Assembly (NCBI RefSeq): GCF_020181615.1
Contig: NZ_CP084029.1
Location: 1,289,043-1,353,042 of the forward strand
DNA from: [Mycobacterium] crassicus
GTDB lineage: Bacteria; Actinomycetota; Actinomycetes; Mycobacteriales; Mycobacteriaceae
DNA: 64,000 nucleotides
Direction: 5' to 3'
Both the position numbers and the translations under genes were made by a program. The stretch's first letter is position 1; the number at the start of each line of letters is the position of its first letter. Of the stretch, positions 43,395 through 52,157 are shown piece after piece. Below the pieces are notes generated by a model. That model saw only the letters and a list, made by a program, of their open reading frames with translations. It was not told the origin of the DNA and made no database searches.

Positions 43395-44524
43395 CGGGGT
43401 TGATGCTCGGGTCCGTAGATGCGGCTCAGCAACAGATTCCACTCGTATCGGAGGCTGCCGATCATGGCATGCCAGTCGGTACCGTCGGCGCCGTGTGATC
43501 CGGGGTCGCCGGGATAGTTCTTGTCGGGCAGCGCGCCGAACGCCAACTGGGTGACGGTCCCGACCGCGTGGACGTTGGGTCCGCTGGTGATGTGGGTAAA
43601 TGCGGGGATCATCCGATTCCACTTGTTCAGGCTCAGCTCGGGGTCGAGGGCGACCTGATTGAAGACATCCGAGAGCCGGTTGAGATCGTGCAGGCTGCTG
43701 CGCCCGTCGGTTCCCTGCATCGAGGGAAATCGGCCGAGCTGGTCGGTGATCCGGGCGGCCGAGGAGAGCATGTCGGTGATGTTGGTGGCATTGTCGGCCA
43801 GCGTCTCCGTCGCCGGCCCGGCCGCCGCCAAAACCGCATTGAGGGTGTCCCGGCGATCCGAAAGGGTGACCGCCAGCTCCGAGGTGTTGCGCAGCGCGGT
43901 GTCGATCTGCTCCGTGCGGGCGTTCAGCCGCGCCAGCAGCGCATTGGAATTGTGCAGCAGTGCGGCGACTTTCGACCCTCGCCCGCCCATCGCGGTGCCC
44001 GCCCCGTTGACCGTCGAGACCAGCCGCCGGATCGCGCCGCCGTTGACCAGCAGCGCGGCCGAACTCAGCACATCTTCGATGGTCGCAGCCGAGGTGGTGT
44101 GGTCCAGGTCGATGGTGTCGCCGTCGCGCAGGCGAGCGGCATCGGCAGTCGCATTCGGCCCGCGCCGCACGGCGATGAAGATATCGCCGAGCGGGGTCGC
44201 CGACCGCAACTCGGCGATGGTGTCGGTGTATAGGGGTGCGCCGGCACTGATCTTCATGGTCACACGGGCCGAGAAGTTCTGGGCGCTGATGGATTCGACC
44301 TCACCGATATCAGCGCCGTTGAGTTTGACCTTGGCTTTGACGGGAAGATTCAACGCATTGGCGAACACGGCTGACAGCGCGATGTCCCCGTCGATTCGGC
44401 CCGGCGCCGGCAGGGGAATGCTCGCCAGTCCGCCGGCGCAACCGGCCAGCGTGATCGCCAATGAGGTGGCGCACGCGGAGCGGAGCGTCCGACGGACCCG
44501 GGCCGTCCCGTGGCGCCGCATCAT
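43391..44524 (-). CDS. mceE: MceE-family lipoprotein
   Basis: 377 residues from ATG 44524, overlapping mceD by 4 bases. Signal peptide with lipobox SLAITLAGCAGG (lipidated Cys29), so it is the lipoprotein (LprK-type) subunit. MCE domain: INLP region as LNLPVKAKVKLNGADIGEVESISAQNFSARVTMKISAGAPLYTDTIAELRSATPLGDIFIAVRRG, then long helices for the shared tunnel (AALLHNSNALLARLNARTEQIDTALRN). It sits at the outer end of the complex in known structures. A longer frame upstream reads through mceD and is not used. Confidence 0.93.
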   Translation of the reverse strand: MMRRHGTARVRRTLRSACATSLAITLAGCAGGLASIPLPAPGRIDGDIALSAVFANALNLPVKAKVKLNGADIGEVESISAQNFSARVTMKISAGAPLYTDTIAELRSATPLGDIFIAVRRGPNATADAARLRDGDTIDLDHTTSAATIEDVLSSAALLVNGGAIRRLVSTVNGAGTAMGGRGSKVAALLHNSNALLARLNARTEQIDTALRNTSELAVTLSDRRDTLNAVLAAAGPATETLADNATNITDMLSSAARITDQLGRFPSMQGTDGRSSLHDLNRLSDVFNQVALDPELSLNKWNRMIPAFTHITSGPNVHAVGTVTQLAFGALPDKNYPGDPGSHGADGTDWHAMIGSLRYEWNLLLSRIYGPEHQPR

Positions 44525-45657
44525 TTCTCGGCCCCTGCCATGCGTTCCAGCAATCCGGTCATACCTTCGACGAAGAAGGTGGTGCCGAACTGAGGCGCAT
44601 TGTCGGCGACCGTCCCGGTGGCACAACCCAGATCCTTGATTCCGGCGAGATTGCAGATCTCCTTGGCCATCTGACCGTTGAGCATCAGCTTGTCGAGGGT
44701 GGGATGCAGTCGCAGAGTGCGGCCGCTGGGATCCACCGCGTTGTAGATGTTGGTGCCCACCAGTGGCAGGACGTCGAGGATCTCTTCGAGTTGACGTCGG
44801 CTGTCGGTCATGACGGTCGTGAGTTGGCCGAAGTCGCCGGCGGTGCCTTTGAGCCTGTCCCGATTGTTCTCCAGCAGCCGAGTCGCCTGGTCGAGAATCT
44901 GGTTGGCCTTGGCGCCGGTACCGCCCGTGCCCAGATTCTCGACGGCGATGATGTCGCTGAGCGCGCGGATGTTCGATCCGAATTCCCTGATCGCGGTGTC
45001 GTTGTCGGCGGCGGCCTGGGTCAGGTCGGCGAGGCTGGCGGCGATCGACTCGATGTTCTTGTGCGTGGCTGCCCCGTTGTCGGAGGTCAGACGCAAGGCC
45101 TGGGAGAGTTGATCGAGGGCGGACTTGATGTCGGGTCCGCTGCCGGTTGAGATCTTCGCGCCGATTCCGATCAGGTCGGCCAGCGGTCCGCGGCCCTGGC
45201 CGTCGCCACTGAGGGAGCGAGAGAGCTTGTCCGCCATGGCCAGTGTTCGATCGAACTCGACGGGGGTTCTGGTGCGGGCGAGGCCCACGATGTCCCCGTC
45301 GCGCAGCTTGGGTCCGCCACCGTAGGCCGGAGTCAGCTCGACGTGCCGGTCGGTCAGGATGGACGTGGCGACGGTGACGGCCTGAACCCCTGCGGGGATG
45401 TCGACGTCCTTGTCGATGACCAGCGTCACCTCGACGTAGCTGTCCTTGGGGGCGATGTCGGAGACCTTGCCGATCGGCATGCCGAGCACCGACACCGCAT
45501 TGCCGACATAGAGCCCCACCGCATCCTCGAACTGTGCGGTCACGGTCAGCGGTCGGTGATGTTCGCCGGAGATGAAGTGCCAGAGCAGGACTCCGACGAG
45601 GGCGACGACGGCCAGCGCGATCAGGATCGGCCTGGCGCGGGTGATCCGGCGGTTCAT
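44521..45657 (-). CDS. mceD: MceD-family protein
   Basis: 378 residues from ATG 45657, overlapping mceC by 4 bases. Transmembrane helix (RPILIALAVVALVGVLLWHF), MCE domain: LTVTAQFEDAVGLYVGNAVSVLGMPIGKVSDIAPKDSYVEVTLVIDKDVDIPAGVQAVTVATSILTDRHVELTPAYGGGPKL, then a helical tunnel segment and a C-terminal Cys pair (KEICNLAGIKDLGC). Order and overlaps place it as the fourth Mce subunit. Confidence 0.93.
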   Translation of the reverse strand: MNRRITRARPILIALAVVALVGVLLWHFISGEHHRPLTVTAQFEDAVGLYVGNAVSVLGMPIGKVSDIAPKDSYVEVTLVIDKDVDIPAGVQAVTVATSILTDRHVELTPAYGGGPKLRDGDIVGLARTRTPVEFDRTLAMADKLSRSLSGDGQGRGPLADLIGIGAKISTGSGPDIKSALDQLSQALRLTSDNGAATHKNIESIAASLADLTQAAADNDTAIREFGSNIRALSDIIAVENLGTGGTGAKANQILDQATRLLENNRDRLKGTAGDFGQLTTVMTDSRRQLEEILDVLPLVGTNIYNAVDPSGRTLRLHPTLDKLMLNGQMAKEICNLAGIKDLGCATGTVADNAPQFGTTFFVEGMTGLLERMAGAEK

Positions 45658-46736
45658 CCCGGCAACCTCGCCGGGTCCGGCGGTGGCCAGCCCGGGAACG
45701 GATCCGCGGTCGGTTTGCAGTCGGTGAAGTACTGCGCCAGGCCGAACTGTTTGCCACGCCCGCTGAGCGCGCACATCCACGAGTCGACGAGCATTCCGGC
45801 CGGCAGATTGATATCGAGCGCGGTGCCGCTGCCACTGGCATTGGCGAGATTGCGGAAGGTCACCGGCATCACCTGCAACGTGTTGCGGATCAAGGCGTCA
45901 TGGGTGGCGGCCATCTGCGCGAACTGCTGCATGTTGGCCAGCAGTTCGTTGATCGCGGGGTCGTCGTCGAGAATCGTCTTCAACGTGTCGACCAGCGCGG
46001 TGGTGCCTTCGAGCAGGCGGTGCACGGCGGCTTGCCGGGCATTGACCGTCTGCAGCAGATCCCGGCCCTGCAGGACCAGTGCACCGAGGTCGGCCTTCTG
46101 GTCGCGGATCACCCCGGTGATGGTGTCCACATTCTTCAGCAGTGATCCCATCTGATCGCGTCGCGCAGCGATCACGGCGGCCAGGGACCTGACGTTCTGT
46201 AGTGCCTCCGGAAGCGCCTCGGGTACCCCCGAGAGACCGTTGCTCATCTCCGACATCGAAGTGGCGATGCGGTCGGCGTCCACCTGTTCGAAGGTGCTGG
46301 TCGCATCGGCCAGCGTGTCCTGCAGGTTGTACGGAACCGAGGTGTTGGCCAATGTGATGGTGCGGGAAGGAAGTTCGCCGGCGCCGGCGGGGGACAACTC
46401 GATGTAGCGCCGCCCCAGCAGGGTGGTCAGCTTGATCGCCGCGTGTGACGCGTCGCCCACCCGCACCCCGTTGCCGACGGTGAACTTCACCGTGACATGG
46501 TCGCCGGTCAGGGCGACGTCCTTCACGACACCGACTTCGATGCCCGCCACCGTGACCTGATCACCAGGACTGAGCTGGGCGGCCTGGGCGAACTCGGCCT
46601 GGTACCCGATGTGGCTCAGGGACAGTTTGCCGATGCCGACCAGGGCCATGATGACCACGGCCATGACCGCCACCGAGACGGTTCCAACCCAGATGGGGTT
46701 ATAGCTCTCGATCGGGCGCTTGGGCCGAAGTGACAT
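45654..46736 (-). CDS. mceC: MceC-family protein
   Basis: 360 residues. The cytoplasmic start MSLRPKRPIESYNPIWVG is the usual MceC opening, followed by a transmembrane helix (TVSVAVMAVVIMALVGIGKL), MCE domain (YQAEFAQAAQLSPGDQVTVAGIEVGVVKDVALTGDHVTVKFTVGNGVRVGDASHAAIKLTTLLGRRYIEL), helical segment and a short Pro-rich tail. Begins 7 bases after mceB. Confidence 0.93.
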   Translation of the reverse strand: MSLRPKRPIESYNPIWVGTVSVAVMAVVIMALVGIGKLSLSHIGYQAEFAQAAQLSPGDQVTVAGIEVGVVKDVALTGDHVTVKFTVGNGVRVGDASHAAIKLTTLLGRRYIELSPAGAGELPSRTITLANTSVPYNLQDTLADATSTFEQVDADRIATSMSEMSNGLSGVPEALPEALQNVRSLAAVIAARRDQMGSLLKNVDTITGVIRDQKADLGALVLQGRDLLQTVNARQAAVHRLLEGTTALVDTLKTILDDDPAINELLANMQQFAQMAATHDALIRNTLQVMPVTFRNLANASGSGTALDINLPAGMLVDSWMCALSGRGKQFGLAQYFTDCKPTADPFPGWPPPDPARLPG

Positions 46737-46743
46737 CGGGTGC

Positions 46744-47784
46744 CTACCTGCAGATCGGGGAGTGTTGGACGATGTTGCCCGGCGAGGCGAGCTTGACGGT
46801 GCCGGGGATCACTCGGCCCAGGAACGCGAAGACCGTGGAGTTGATGTCGCAGATGTAGCCGTCGATGTAGCTCCCGTCCTGGGTTGCGCGGGCGAGACCC
46901 TTGAGAACCAGGACGAGGTTGGCGCCGTAGAAGGCGAATCGCTCGCGTCCTTCGCCGGTGAGGTGACCGACGAATCCCGGCTCACGCAGGAGGAATTCGT
47001 GAAACTCGGGATTGACGGCGCTCAAGATGGTCGACAGCCGATCGGTCGCCTGTGTGATCGAACCGGTCGATGCCACCAGTTCGTCGCGCCGGCCGGCCAG
47101 TGTCGCCAACGCGGCGCGCGAATTTCGGATGACGGACTGCAGGTCGCGATCCTGGCGGGCCAGAACCGCGGTGACCGCGTCGAGGTCGGTGATCACATCG
47201 CCGAGCACCTGGTCGGGCCCGGCGAGTGATTCGGCCAGTGCGGAGGTCTGACTGATCAGGGTCACCACCGATGCGGAATCACCTTGCAGCGCCGCGATGA
47301 TGCCGCCGGTCAGATTGTCGACCTGTCGCGGGCTCAGCAGGGTGAACAGCGGTTCGAACCCACTGAGCAGATGGGAGATGTCGAACGAAGGGTTGGTGCG
47401 CTCGACCGGGATGCTGCCGTGGTCCGGTAATGCCTTGTGGAACTCCGACATTCCGGGAGCGAGTCCCAGATAGCGCTGGCCGATGATGTTCTGATAGGTC
47501 ACCGATGCGGTGGTGTCGTCGTAGAGGACGTGGGCCTTCGGCACCCGGAAGGTGACTTTGGCGAGGGAACCGTCCAAGTCGACTCGGTCGACGCGTCCCA
47601 CCCGCACCCCCGCGGTACGGACATCGTCCCCGCTGTGCAGACCGGATACGTCGGTGAATATGGCGTGGTAGGTGTTCGTCGGACCGCTGACCTCGCGGCG
47701 CAGTGTGACAAACACCAGATACGTCGCGGTGATGGAGAGCGCCAGGAACAGGCTCAATCCGATCAGTGACTTGCGGTATCTCAT
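46744..47784 (-). CDS. mceB: MceB-family protein
   Basis: 346 residues from ATG 47784, overlapping mceA by 4 bases. Transmembrane helix (SLIGLSLFLALSITATYLVFVTLR), MCE domain with YHAIFTDVSGLHSGDDVRTAGVRVGRVDRVDLDGSLAKVTFRVPKAHVLYDDTTASVTYQNIIGQRYLGLAPG, the ATQDGSYIDGYICDINS motif and a terminal Cys (HSPICR), all usual for MceB. Confidence 0.93.
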   Translation of the reverse strand: MRYRKSLIGLSLFLALSITATYLVFVTLRREVSGPTNTYHAIFTDVSGLHSGDDVRTAGVRVGRVDRVDLDGSLAKVTFRVPKAHVLYDDTTASVTYQNIIGQRYLGLAPGMSEFHKALPDHGSIPVERTNPSFDISHLLSGFEPLFTLLSPRQVDNLTGGIIAALQGDSASVVTLISQTSALAESLAGPDQVLGDVITDLDAVTAVLARQDRDLQSVIRNSRAALATLAGRRDELVASTGSITQATDRLSTILSAVNPEFHEFLLREPGFVGHLTGEGRERFAFYGANLVLVLKGLARATQDGSYIDGYICDINSTVFAFLGRVIPGTVKLASPGNIVQHSPICR

Positions 47785-49229
47785 CGTCGGCCACCCGGGC
47801 TTGTCGCGAGGCGGACCGTGGCGCCGCGCATCAGTGGCGCGAACAGAATCTGGGTTGCGGTACTGACCTGGTCGCCCATGATGACCTCCAACTGCTGCTT
47901 CTCCATCCGACTGCCGACCGGGCCGACGTTTCCGCCGATCACGGCCGCCTGTGGCTGTGCGGGGCCTGCGGGAGGGGGATCTGGTGGTGCCGGCGGCGGT
48001 GGTTCAGCGGGTGGACCGGCGTCGGGCGGAAGGACCGAGCCGCGTGGCGGTGCGAAGTTGGGGCGGTTCTCGGTAATGCCCGGGGGCAGCGGAAATCCGC
48101 GGGACTCGAGCGACGGTGTCAGAGCCGGGGCGGTCGGGACCTCGGGAGCGGTGAAGCAACTGGGCCCGGCCATGTCGCCGTAGCGCGGGCAGTCCGATCG
48201 CACGTAGGTCCGGGTCGGTGTCAACGAGATGACGGCCTTGGCCTGGAGCTGATTCGTGTCGGCGTTCCATGCCACGTCGATGACCCTCGCGATCAGGGTG
48301 GTCAGCCGGGTTGCGATGTCGTGGATGGTTTCACCGTTGTCACCCAGCACGCCCAGCACCGGAGTCAGCTTCGTCGAGATGTCGATCATCCGGTCGGTGT
48401 TGTGGTCGAAGGCATCGCCGAGCACTCCGGTGGTCCCCAATCCGACCGACAGCAGATTCGTCAACTGCGAGCGTTTTTCGGCGAGCGTGCGCATCGGCTG
48501 GATCGCGCCGTCGAGTGCGTCGAGAAGCTCGGGTGCGGTCTGGCCCAGTGCGGAGGTGGCCGCGGTGAGCGCCGACATCGTCGAGGGCCCCATCGCATCG
48601 TCGGTGACGACGGTGTTGAGCTCGTTGACGATCTCGTTCAGGTCCCGCCCGGCGTCCTCCAGTCGCTTGCCCCGGCCGCTGGTGGCGTCGCCCAATGCGG
48701 TGAGCCAGCCGATGCTGTCGGGACTGACCTGGCGGCCCACGGCCGAGAGCACCTGGCGGAACTTGTTGAGGGTGGTCTGGAAGAGCACCGTCGGCAACGT
48801 CTGGTCTTCGCCGATCACGGCTCCGGACCGCAGCGGCGTCGAGCGCTTGCCGTTGTCGACCAACTGAACCGACGAGACCGCGAAGACGTTGGACGGCACC
48901 ACGCGTGCGGTGACCGTGTCCGGGATTCCGGGGGCGTGTTCGGGGTGCAGGTCGATACGCACGATGTTGGGGTGCCCGACGGCTGCGGGCGTGACGGCTG
49001 ACACGAACCCCACCAGGACCCCGCGGAACTTGACGTCGGACTTCACCGGCAGGCCGTCACCGACGTTGGTGATCTCGGCGCTGACCCGTACCGAATGTTG
49101 CAGGGCGCCCTGGGATTGCGCGATCAGCAGTGTCACAGCGACCGTCACGATCACCAGCAGGATCAGGCCGGTGAAGAAGAGTCGGCGATTGGATGGGCCG
49201 CGGTCGTCGGACTCGAAGGAATTCGGCAC
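47781..49229 (-). CDS. mceA: MceA-family protein with proline-rich C-terminus
   Basis: 482 residues from GTG 49229 (VPNSFESDDRGPSNRRLFF), 2 bases after yrbEB. Transmembrane helix FFTGLILLVIVTVAVTLLIA, MCE domain SVRVSAEITNVGDGLPVKSDVKFRGVLVGFVSAVTP with a long helical part, then about 110 C-terminal residues dominated by proline (PPDAGPPAEPPPPAPPDPPPAGPAQPQ) before a basic end. The frame stays open far upstream, but that part is a shadow of yrbE genes. MceA is the first needle subunit; none of its residues identify the transported lipid. Confidence 0.92.
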   Translation of the reverse strand: MPNSFESDDRGPSNRRLFFTGLILLVIVTVAVTLLIAQSQGALQHSVRVSAEITNVGDGLPVKSDVKFRGVLVGFVSAVTPAAVGHPNIVRIDLHPEHAPGIPDTVTARVVPSNVFAVSSVQLVDNGKRSTPLRSGAVIGEDQTLPTVLFQTTLNKFRQVLSAVGRQVSPDSIGWLTALGDATSGRGKRLEDAGRDLNEIVNELNTVVTDDAMGPSTMSALTAATSALGQTAPELLDALDGAIQPMRTLAEKRSQLTNLLSVGLGTTGVLGDAFDHNTDRMIDISTKLTPVLGVLGDNGETIHDIATRLTTLIARVIDVAWNADTNQLQAKAVISLTPTRTYVRSDCPRYGDMAGPSCFTAPEVPTAPALTPSLESRGFPLPPGITENRPNFAPPRGSVLPPDAGPPAEPPPPAPPDPPPAGPAQPQAAVIGGNVGPVGSRMEKQQLEVIMGDQVSTATQILFAPLMRGATVRLATSPGGRR

Positions 49230-49231
49230 GC

Positions 49232-50089
49232 TCAGCCACCGAATCTCGCGCCGGCGTTGACGCCCCACATCGCCATGGTCAGCAGGGCGTTCAAGATGAT
49301 CACCACCGTGATGGTGGCCCGCATCGCGTGTCCGGCGGCCACGCCGACACCTTGTGGCCCGCCTGCGGCGAAATAGCCGTAATAGCACTGGATTATGGCA
49401 GCGACGAAGATGAAGATGACCCCCTTGAGGGTCGCGTAGAAGACGTCGCGCCCGCTGCTGAACAGCGAGAAGTAGTGCTCGTAGGTCCCCGCGGAGGTGT
49501 GCGCGATGATGCCGACCACCACCTGCGCGGACAGGTATGCCGCCGCCAGGCAGACCAGGAACAGCGGAATGGCAGCCAGCACCGACGCTGCGACCCGGGT
49601 GGTCACCAGGTAGGGAATGGGTTTGATCGCCAGCGCATCCATCGCGTCGATCTCCTCGGCAATGCGCATGGCACCCAGCTGGGCGGTGAAGCGGCAGCCG
49701 GCCTGCGTGGTGAAGGCGATCGCGATCATCACGGGCACCAACTCGCGTGTCGATCCCCACGAGGACAGCAGGCCGGTGGCCGGCCCCAGGCCCAAGAGAT
49801 TGAGCGCGTTGTAGCCCTCGATCGCGAGCAGCGCGCCGGCGGTGATACCCAAAACCAGTGAGACGCCCATGGTCCCGCCGCCGACCACGAGTGCCCCGTT
49901 GCCCCAGGCGATGTCGGACAGATTGCGGACGAACTCGCGACGGTAGCGAGCAAACATGACGGGCACCGCGAACACGACGCGACAGATGAAGTCCAGAATG
50001 TGGCCGGCCTTCGCCACCGGCACCCACACGACCTCGGTCGCTCGAAGGATGTGCTGGAACACCCGGGGGCGGTAGACGGCGACGGTCAT
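49232..50089 (-). CDS. yrbEB: YrbEB-type permease (Mce transporter)
   Basis: 285-residue integral membrane protein of the MlaE/YrbE family, one of two permease subunits of the Mce importer. Visible are the amphipathic N-terminal RYRREFVRNLSDIAWGNGALVVGGGTMGV, then helices LVLGITAGALLAIEGYNAL, REYLVPVMIAIAFTTQAGCRFTAQLGAMRIAEEIDAMDALAIKPIPYLVTTRV (the coupling helix EEIDAMDALAI that meets the ATPase), and further spans to AMRATITVVIILNALLTMAMWG. No MceG-type ATPase gene is nearby, as is usual since it is encoded elsewhere. Begins 6 bases after yrbEA. Confidence 0.94.
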   Translation of the reverse strand: MTVAVYRPRVFQHILRATEVVWVPVAKAGHILDFICRVVFAVPVMFARYRREFVRNLSDIAWGNGALVVGGGTMGVSLVLGITAGALLAIEGYNALNLLGLGPATGLLSSWGSTRELVPVMIAIAFTTQAGCRFTAQLGAMRIAEEIDAMDALAIKPIPYLVTTRVAASVLAAIPLFLVCLAAAYLSAQVVVGIIAHTSAGTYEHYFSLFSSGRDVFYATLKGVIFIFVAAIIQCYYGYFAAGGPQGVGVAAGHAMRATITVVIILNALLTMAMWGVNAGARFGG

Positions 50090-50095
50090 CTGCGT

Positions 50096-50962
50096 CTACA
50101 GGCTCGCTTTGGGAAAGAGCAGCAGATACAGCTGGCTCATTCCGACGTTGACGATCATCAACAGCAGAATCGATTCGACCACCGCGGCATTGACCGAGTT
50201 GGCAACCCCGGCCGGTCCGCCGTGGGTGGCCAAGCCCTTGTGACAGGCCACGACCGCGACGATCGCTCCGAAGGCGATGGCCTTGGCCAGTGCCAGGGCG
50301 AGGTCGTCGACGGTCGCGAACGAGGCGAAGGTGGCGACGAACGAGCCCGGGGTGCCGTCCTGGACGAATACGTTGAACAGGTAGCCGACGAAGAAGCCGG
50401 CACAGGTAGCCAGCCCGGTCAGCGCGACGCCGACCAGGATCAGTGCGGCGAAGCGTGGAACGACGAGCCGCCGGATCGCCGAAACACCCATCACCTCCAT
50501 CGCGTCGATCTCGTCGCGCATGGTCCGCGAACCGAGGTCGGCGCTCACCGCCGAGCCGACCGCCGCGGCGAGCAGAATCGCCGCCACCAACGGGGCGCCC
50601 TGGCGGATCACCACCAGTCCGTTGGCGGCACCGGACAGTGACTCGGCGCCGACCTGCCCGGCGAGTACGGCGAATTGGATCGACAGTGTGACCCCGACGG
50701 GGATGGTGACCAGCAGGGTCGGCAACAACGCGGTACCCGCCATGAACGCCGCCTGTTTGACGAACTCCGATACCGCGAAGCGTCCGGTGAACAGGTCGAT
50801 GAACAGATACTGGATGGTGCGCAGGCCAAGGGTCGTCTGACCACCCACCGTTCCGAGTGACTGCAGCGGATGCGACCGGGTGTAGGACCGAACCCACGCT
50901 CCGACTTCGGCGAGCGGTGAACCCCGGTCGATGTGCTCTTGGCGTTCCGATGAGACAGTCAG
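50096..50962 (-). CDS. yrbEA: YrbEA-type permease (Mce transporter), probable CTG start
   Basis: The recognisable MlaE/YrbE body (AFMAGTALLPTLLVTIPVGVTLSIQFAVLAGQVGAESL; EIDAMEVMGVSAIRRLVVPRFAALILV) is complete. The first ATG/GTG-type codon is at 50848 (GTGGGTGGTCAG). The conserved N-terminal amphipathic region EVGAWVRSYTRSHPLQSLGTVGGQ begins before that GTG, so the true start must lie upstream. In the open frame the only usable codon with a ribosome site is CTG at 50962 (LTVSSERQEHIDRG), preceded by GGGGAGGG. This gives 288 residues, normal for YrbEA. First gene of the mce operon. Promoter region carries operator site e. Confidence 0.85.
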   Translation of the reverse strand: MTVSSERQEHIDRGSPLAEVGAWVRSYTRSHPLQSLGTVGGQTTLGLRTIQYLFIDLFTGRFAVSEFVKQAAFMAGTALLPTLLVTIPVGVTLSIQFAVLAGQVGAESLSGAANGLVVIRQGAPLVAAILLAAAVGSAVSADLGSRTMRDEIDAMEVMGVSAIRRLVVPRFAALILVGVALTGLATCAGFFVGYLFNVFVQDGTPGSFVATFASFATVDDLALALAKAIAFGAIVAVVACHKGLATHGGPAGVANSVNAAVVESILLLMIVNVGMSQLYLLLFPKASL

Positions 50963-51086
50963 CGGACCCTCCCCGTTCTGCTCGACGAGTGCGATCCGAA
51001 GGCCGCTCTCGGTCGCAGGCCGGTGACCGACCCGCTGACGAAACCCACCCCGATTACGGCACCGGTCCGCCGCTTCCCACTGCGGT

Positions 51087-51102
51087 GGACCGAATGTTTG
51101 GT
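51087..51102 (-). promoter_or_regulatory. Shared 16-base operator, site e (mce operon)
   Basis: Minus strand ACCAAACATTCGGTCC, matching ACCaAAnATnnGtTCC with GG at the fourth-last positions (CGGTCC for TGTTCC). It shares 14 bases with site f upstream of the tandem-TetR gene. It lies 125 bases before the inferred CTG start of yrbEA in a 229-base intergenic region that holds nothing else I can name. Confidence 0.6.
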
Positions 51103-51191
51103 TTCGTCAGCGGAGCCTATCGCCGATCGCGGGTGGGGTCAACGCTTTCGCCCGCGAGGGGTTTTCGCGTGGCGCGGAGTCGGGGAGCCGG

Positions 51192-51989
51192 TCAGCGACC
51201 CATCAGCGGCTGGTTCGGTACGCCCGGGAAGAGTTGCTCTGTGGGCCCCGCGTTCACCCAACCGCCGAGCTTGGTGACGAGGTGGGGGGCGAAGACCGCC
51301 CCGTAAAGTCCGTTCCCGATCACGATCACGGCGATGATGGACAGCGCCGACGACTGCAGTCGGCTCGCCGACCGGTTGTCGGCCCACATCTCGATGACGT
51401 TTCTGCCCCGCGCGTCTGTTCGTCCCAGCAGGTAGGTGAAGACCATCATCTGCACACCCATGGCCAACGAGTCATACAGTGGGTACTGGTGTGCGGTGCC
51501 TTCCCACAGTGCCAGCCCCGGGATCACGTAGCCGTAGGAGAAGTTACCGAGCCGGGCTCCCAGGATGCCGTTGAACAGAAACGCCCAGCAGCAGCCGACG
51601 GCCAGGCCGACCGTCAGCAGTGTGAGCGGTCGGCGCCACCCATACTGTGCGGCCACCCGGCGCCCGAGCCAGGCCCCGATCAGGGCGGGCGTCACGAAGT
51701 AGGAGATGTATCCGATGGGTACGGCCAACGGCAGGCCGCCGCCCCAGGTCATGTTCAACGGCCACCACGACGGCATCCGGGGCAGCGCCGGCGGAAACTG
51801 CGCATACACCGCCCAGTCGTAGGGCGCCTCGATCCAGGAGAATGAGATCGCCGAGATGCTGAGCAGCAACAATGGGTGCAGATGCCGTCGGCGACAACTC
51901 AGGTAGACGCCTATCGCGAAAAATGCGATTCCGCTGACGTAGGAGAACGTTTGGGCGGCCTGCAGCGAGGGCGCCAGTCCGGCGCTCAC
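51192..51989 (-). CDS. AveC-like multi-pass membrane protein 1
   Basis: 265 residues with about six transmembrane helices (including FSYVSGIAFFAIGVYLSC, HPLLLLSISAISFSWIE, VPIGYISYFVTPALIGAWLG, LLTVGLAVGCCWAFLF, SLAMGVQMMVFTYLLG and SALSIIAVIVIGNGLYGAVF). The block WIEAPYDWAVYAQFPPALPRMPSWWP after the second helix parallels WQDPIMNWAPFAVYNPELHHLPEDWP in the protein at 58743, and both resemble actinobacterial AveC-type (spirocyclase-family) proteins. The GTG overlaps the stop of the 32-residue frame before it. Head-to-head with the TetR gene across an 8+8 palindrome. Function unknown. Confidence 0.65.
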   Translation of the reverse strand: MSAGLAPSLQAAQTFSYVSGIAFFAIGVYLSCRRRHLHPLLLLSISAISFSWIEAPYDWAVYAQFPPALPRMPSWWPLNMTWGGGLPLAVPIGYISYFVTPALIGAWLGRRVAAQYGWRRPLTLLTVGLAVGCCWAFLFNGILGARLGNFSYGYVIPGLALWEGTAHQYPLYDSLAMGVQMMVFTYLLGRTDARGRNVIEMWADNRSASRLQSSALSIIAVIVIGNGLYGAVFAPHLVTKLGGWVNAGPTEQLFPGVPNQPLMGR

Positions 51990-52084
51990 CGGCGTGCCTC
52001 CGGATCGAAGTGCAGCACCACGCCGTAGATCAACGCGATGAGCCCGAACAGCGTGCCCAACATGATGACAGCTCCCACGTTCAC
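51986..52084 (-). CDS. 32-residue membrane peptide coupled to the AveC-like gene
   Basis: Short frame from GTG 52084: VNVGAVIMLGTLFGLIALIY then GVVLHFDPEARR. AAGGAG lies 5-9 bases upstream. It contains one hydrophobic helix and a short charged tail. Its TGA overlaps the GTG start of the AveC-like gene by 4 bases (GTGA), the same arrangement seen throughout this operon style. The precise ribosome site, helix and coupling together make it a likely real small protein, perhaps a subunit of the AveC-like protein. Confidence 0.6.
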   Translation of the reverse strand: MNVGAVIMLGTLFGLIALIYGVVLHFDPEARR

Positions 52085-52120
52085 GACTCCTTCGGCAGTA
52101 CGTGCATGTAGGTAGTGGAT

Positions 52121-52139
52121 ACTATCCAGATTGGATAGT
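52121..52139. promoter_or_regulatory. TetR operator between divergent AveC-like and TetR operons
   Basis: ACTATCCAGATTGGATAGT: perfect 8-base arms around GAT, a classic TetR-dimer site. It lies 18 bases upstream of the TetR GTG (52158) and 37 bases from the 32-residue gene's start (52084), so it can control both directions. Unrelated in sequence to the 16-base island operators. Confidence 0.75.
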
Positions 52140-52157
52140 GGACGCTAGCCTTGTTCT

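Noticed and set aside
43391..45841. An 816-codon frame ending in mceE
   Set aside because: The upstream half is a frame-shifted Arg/Gly-rich shadow of mceD; the lipoprotein signal at 44524 marks the real start.
47781..50897. A 1038-codon open frame covering yrbEA, yrbEB and mceA
   Set aside because: Only the last 483 codons (from GTG 49229) read as MceA; the earlier part is Arg/Gly-rich and antisense-like in composition, a shadow of the two yrbE genes in another frame.
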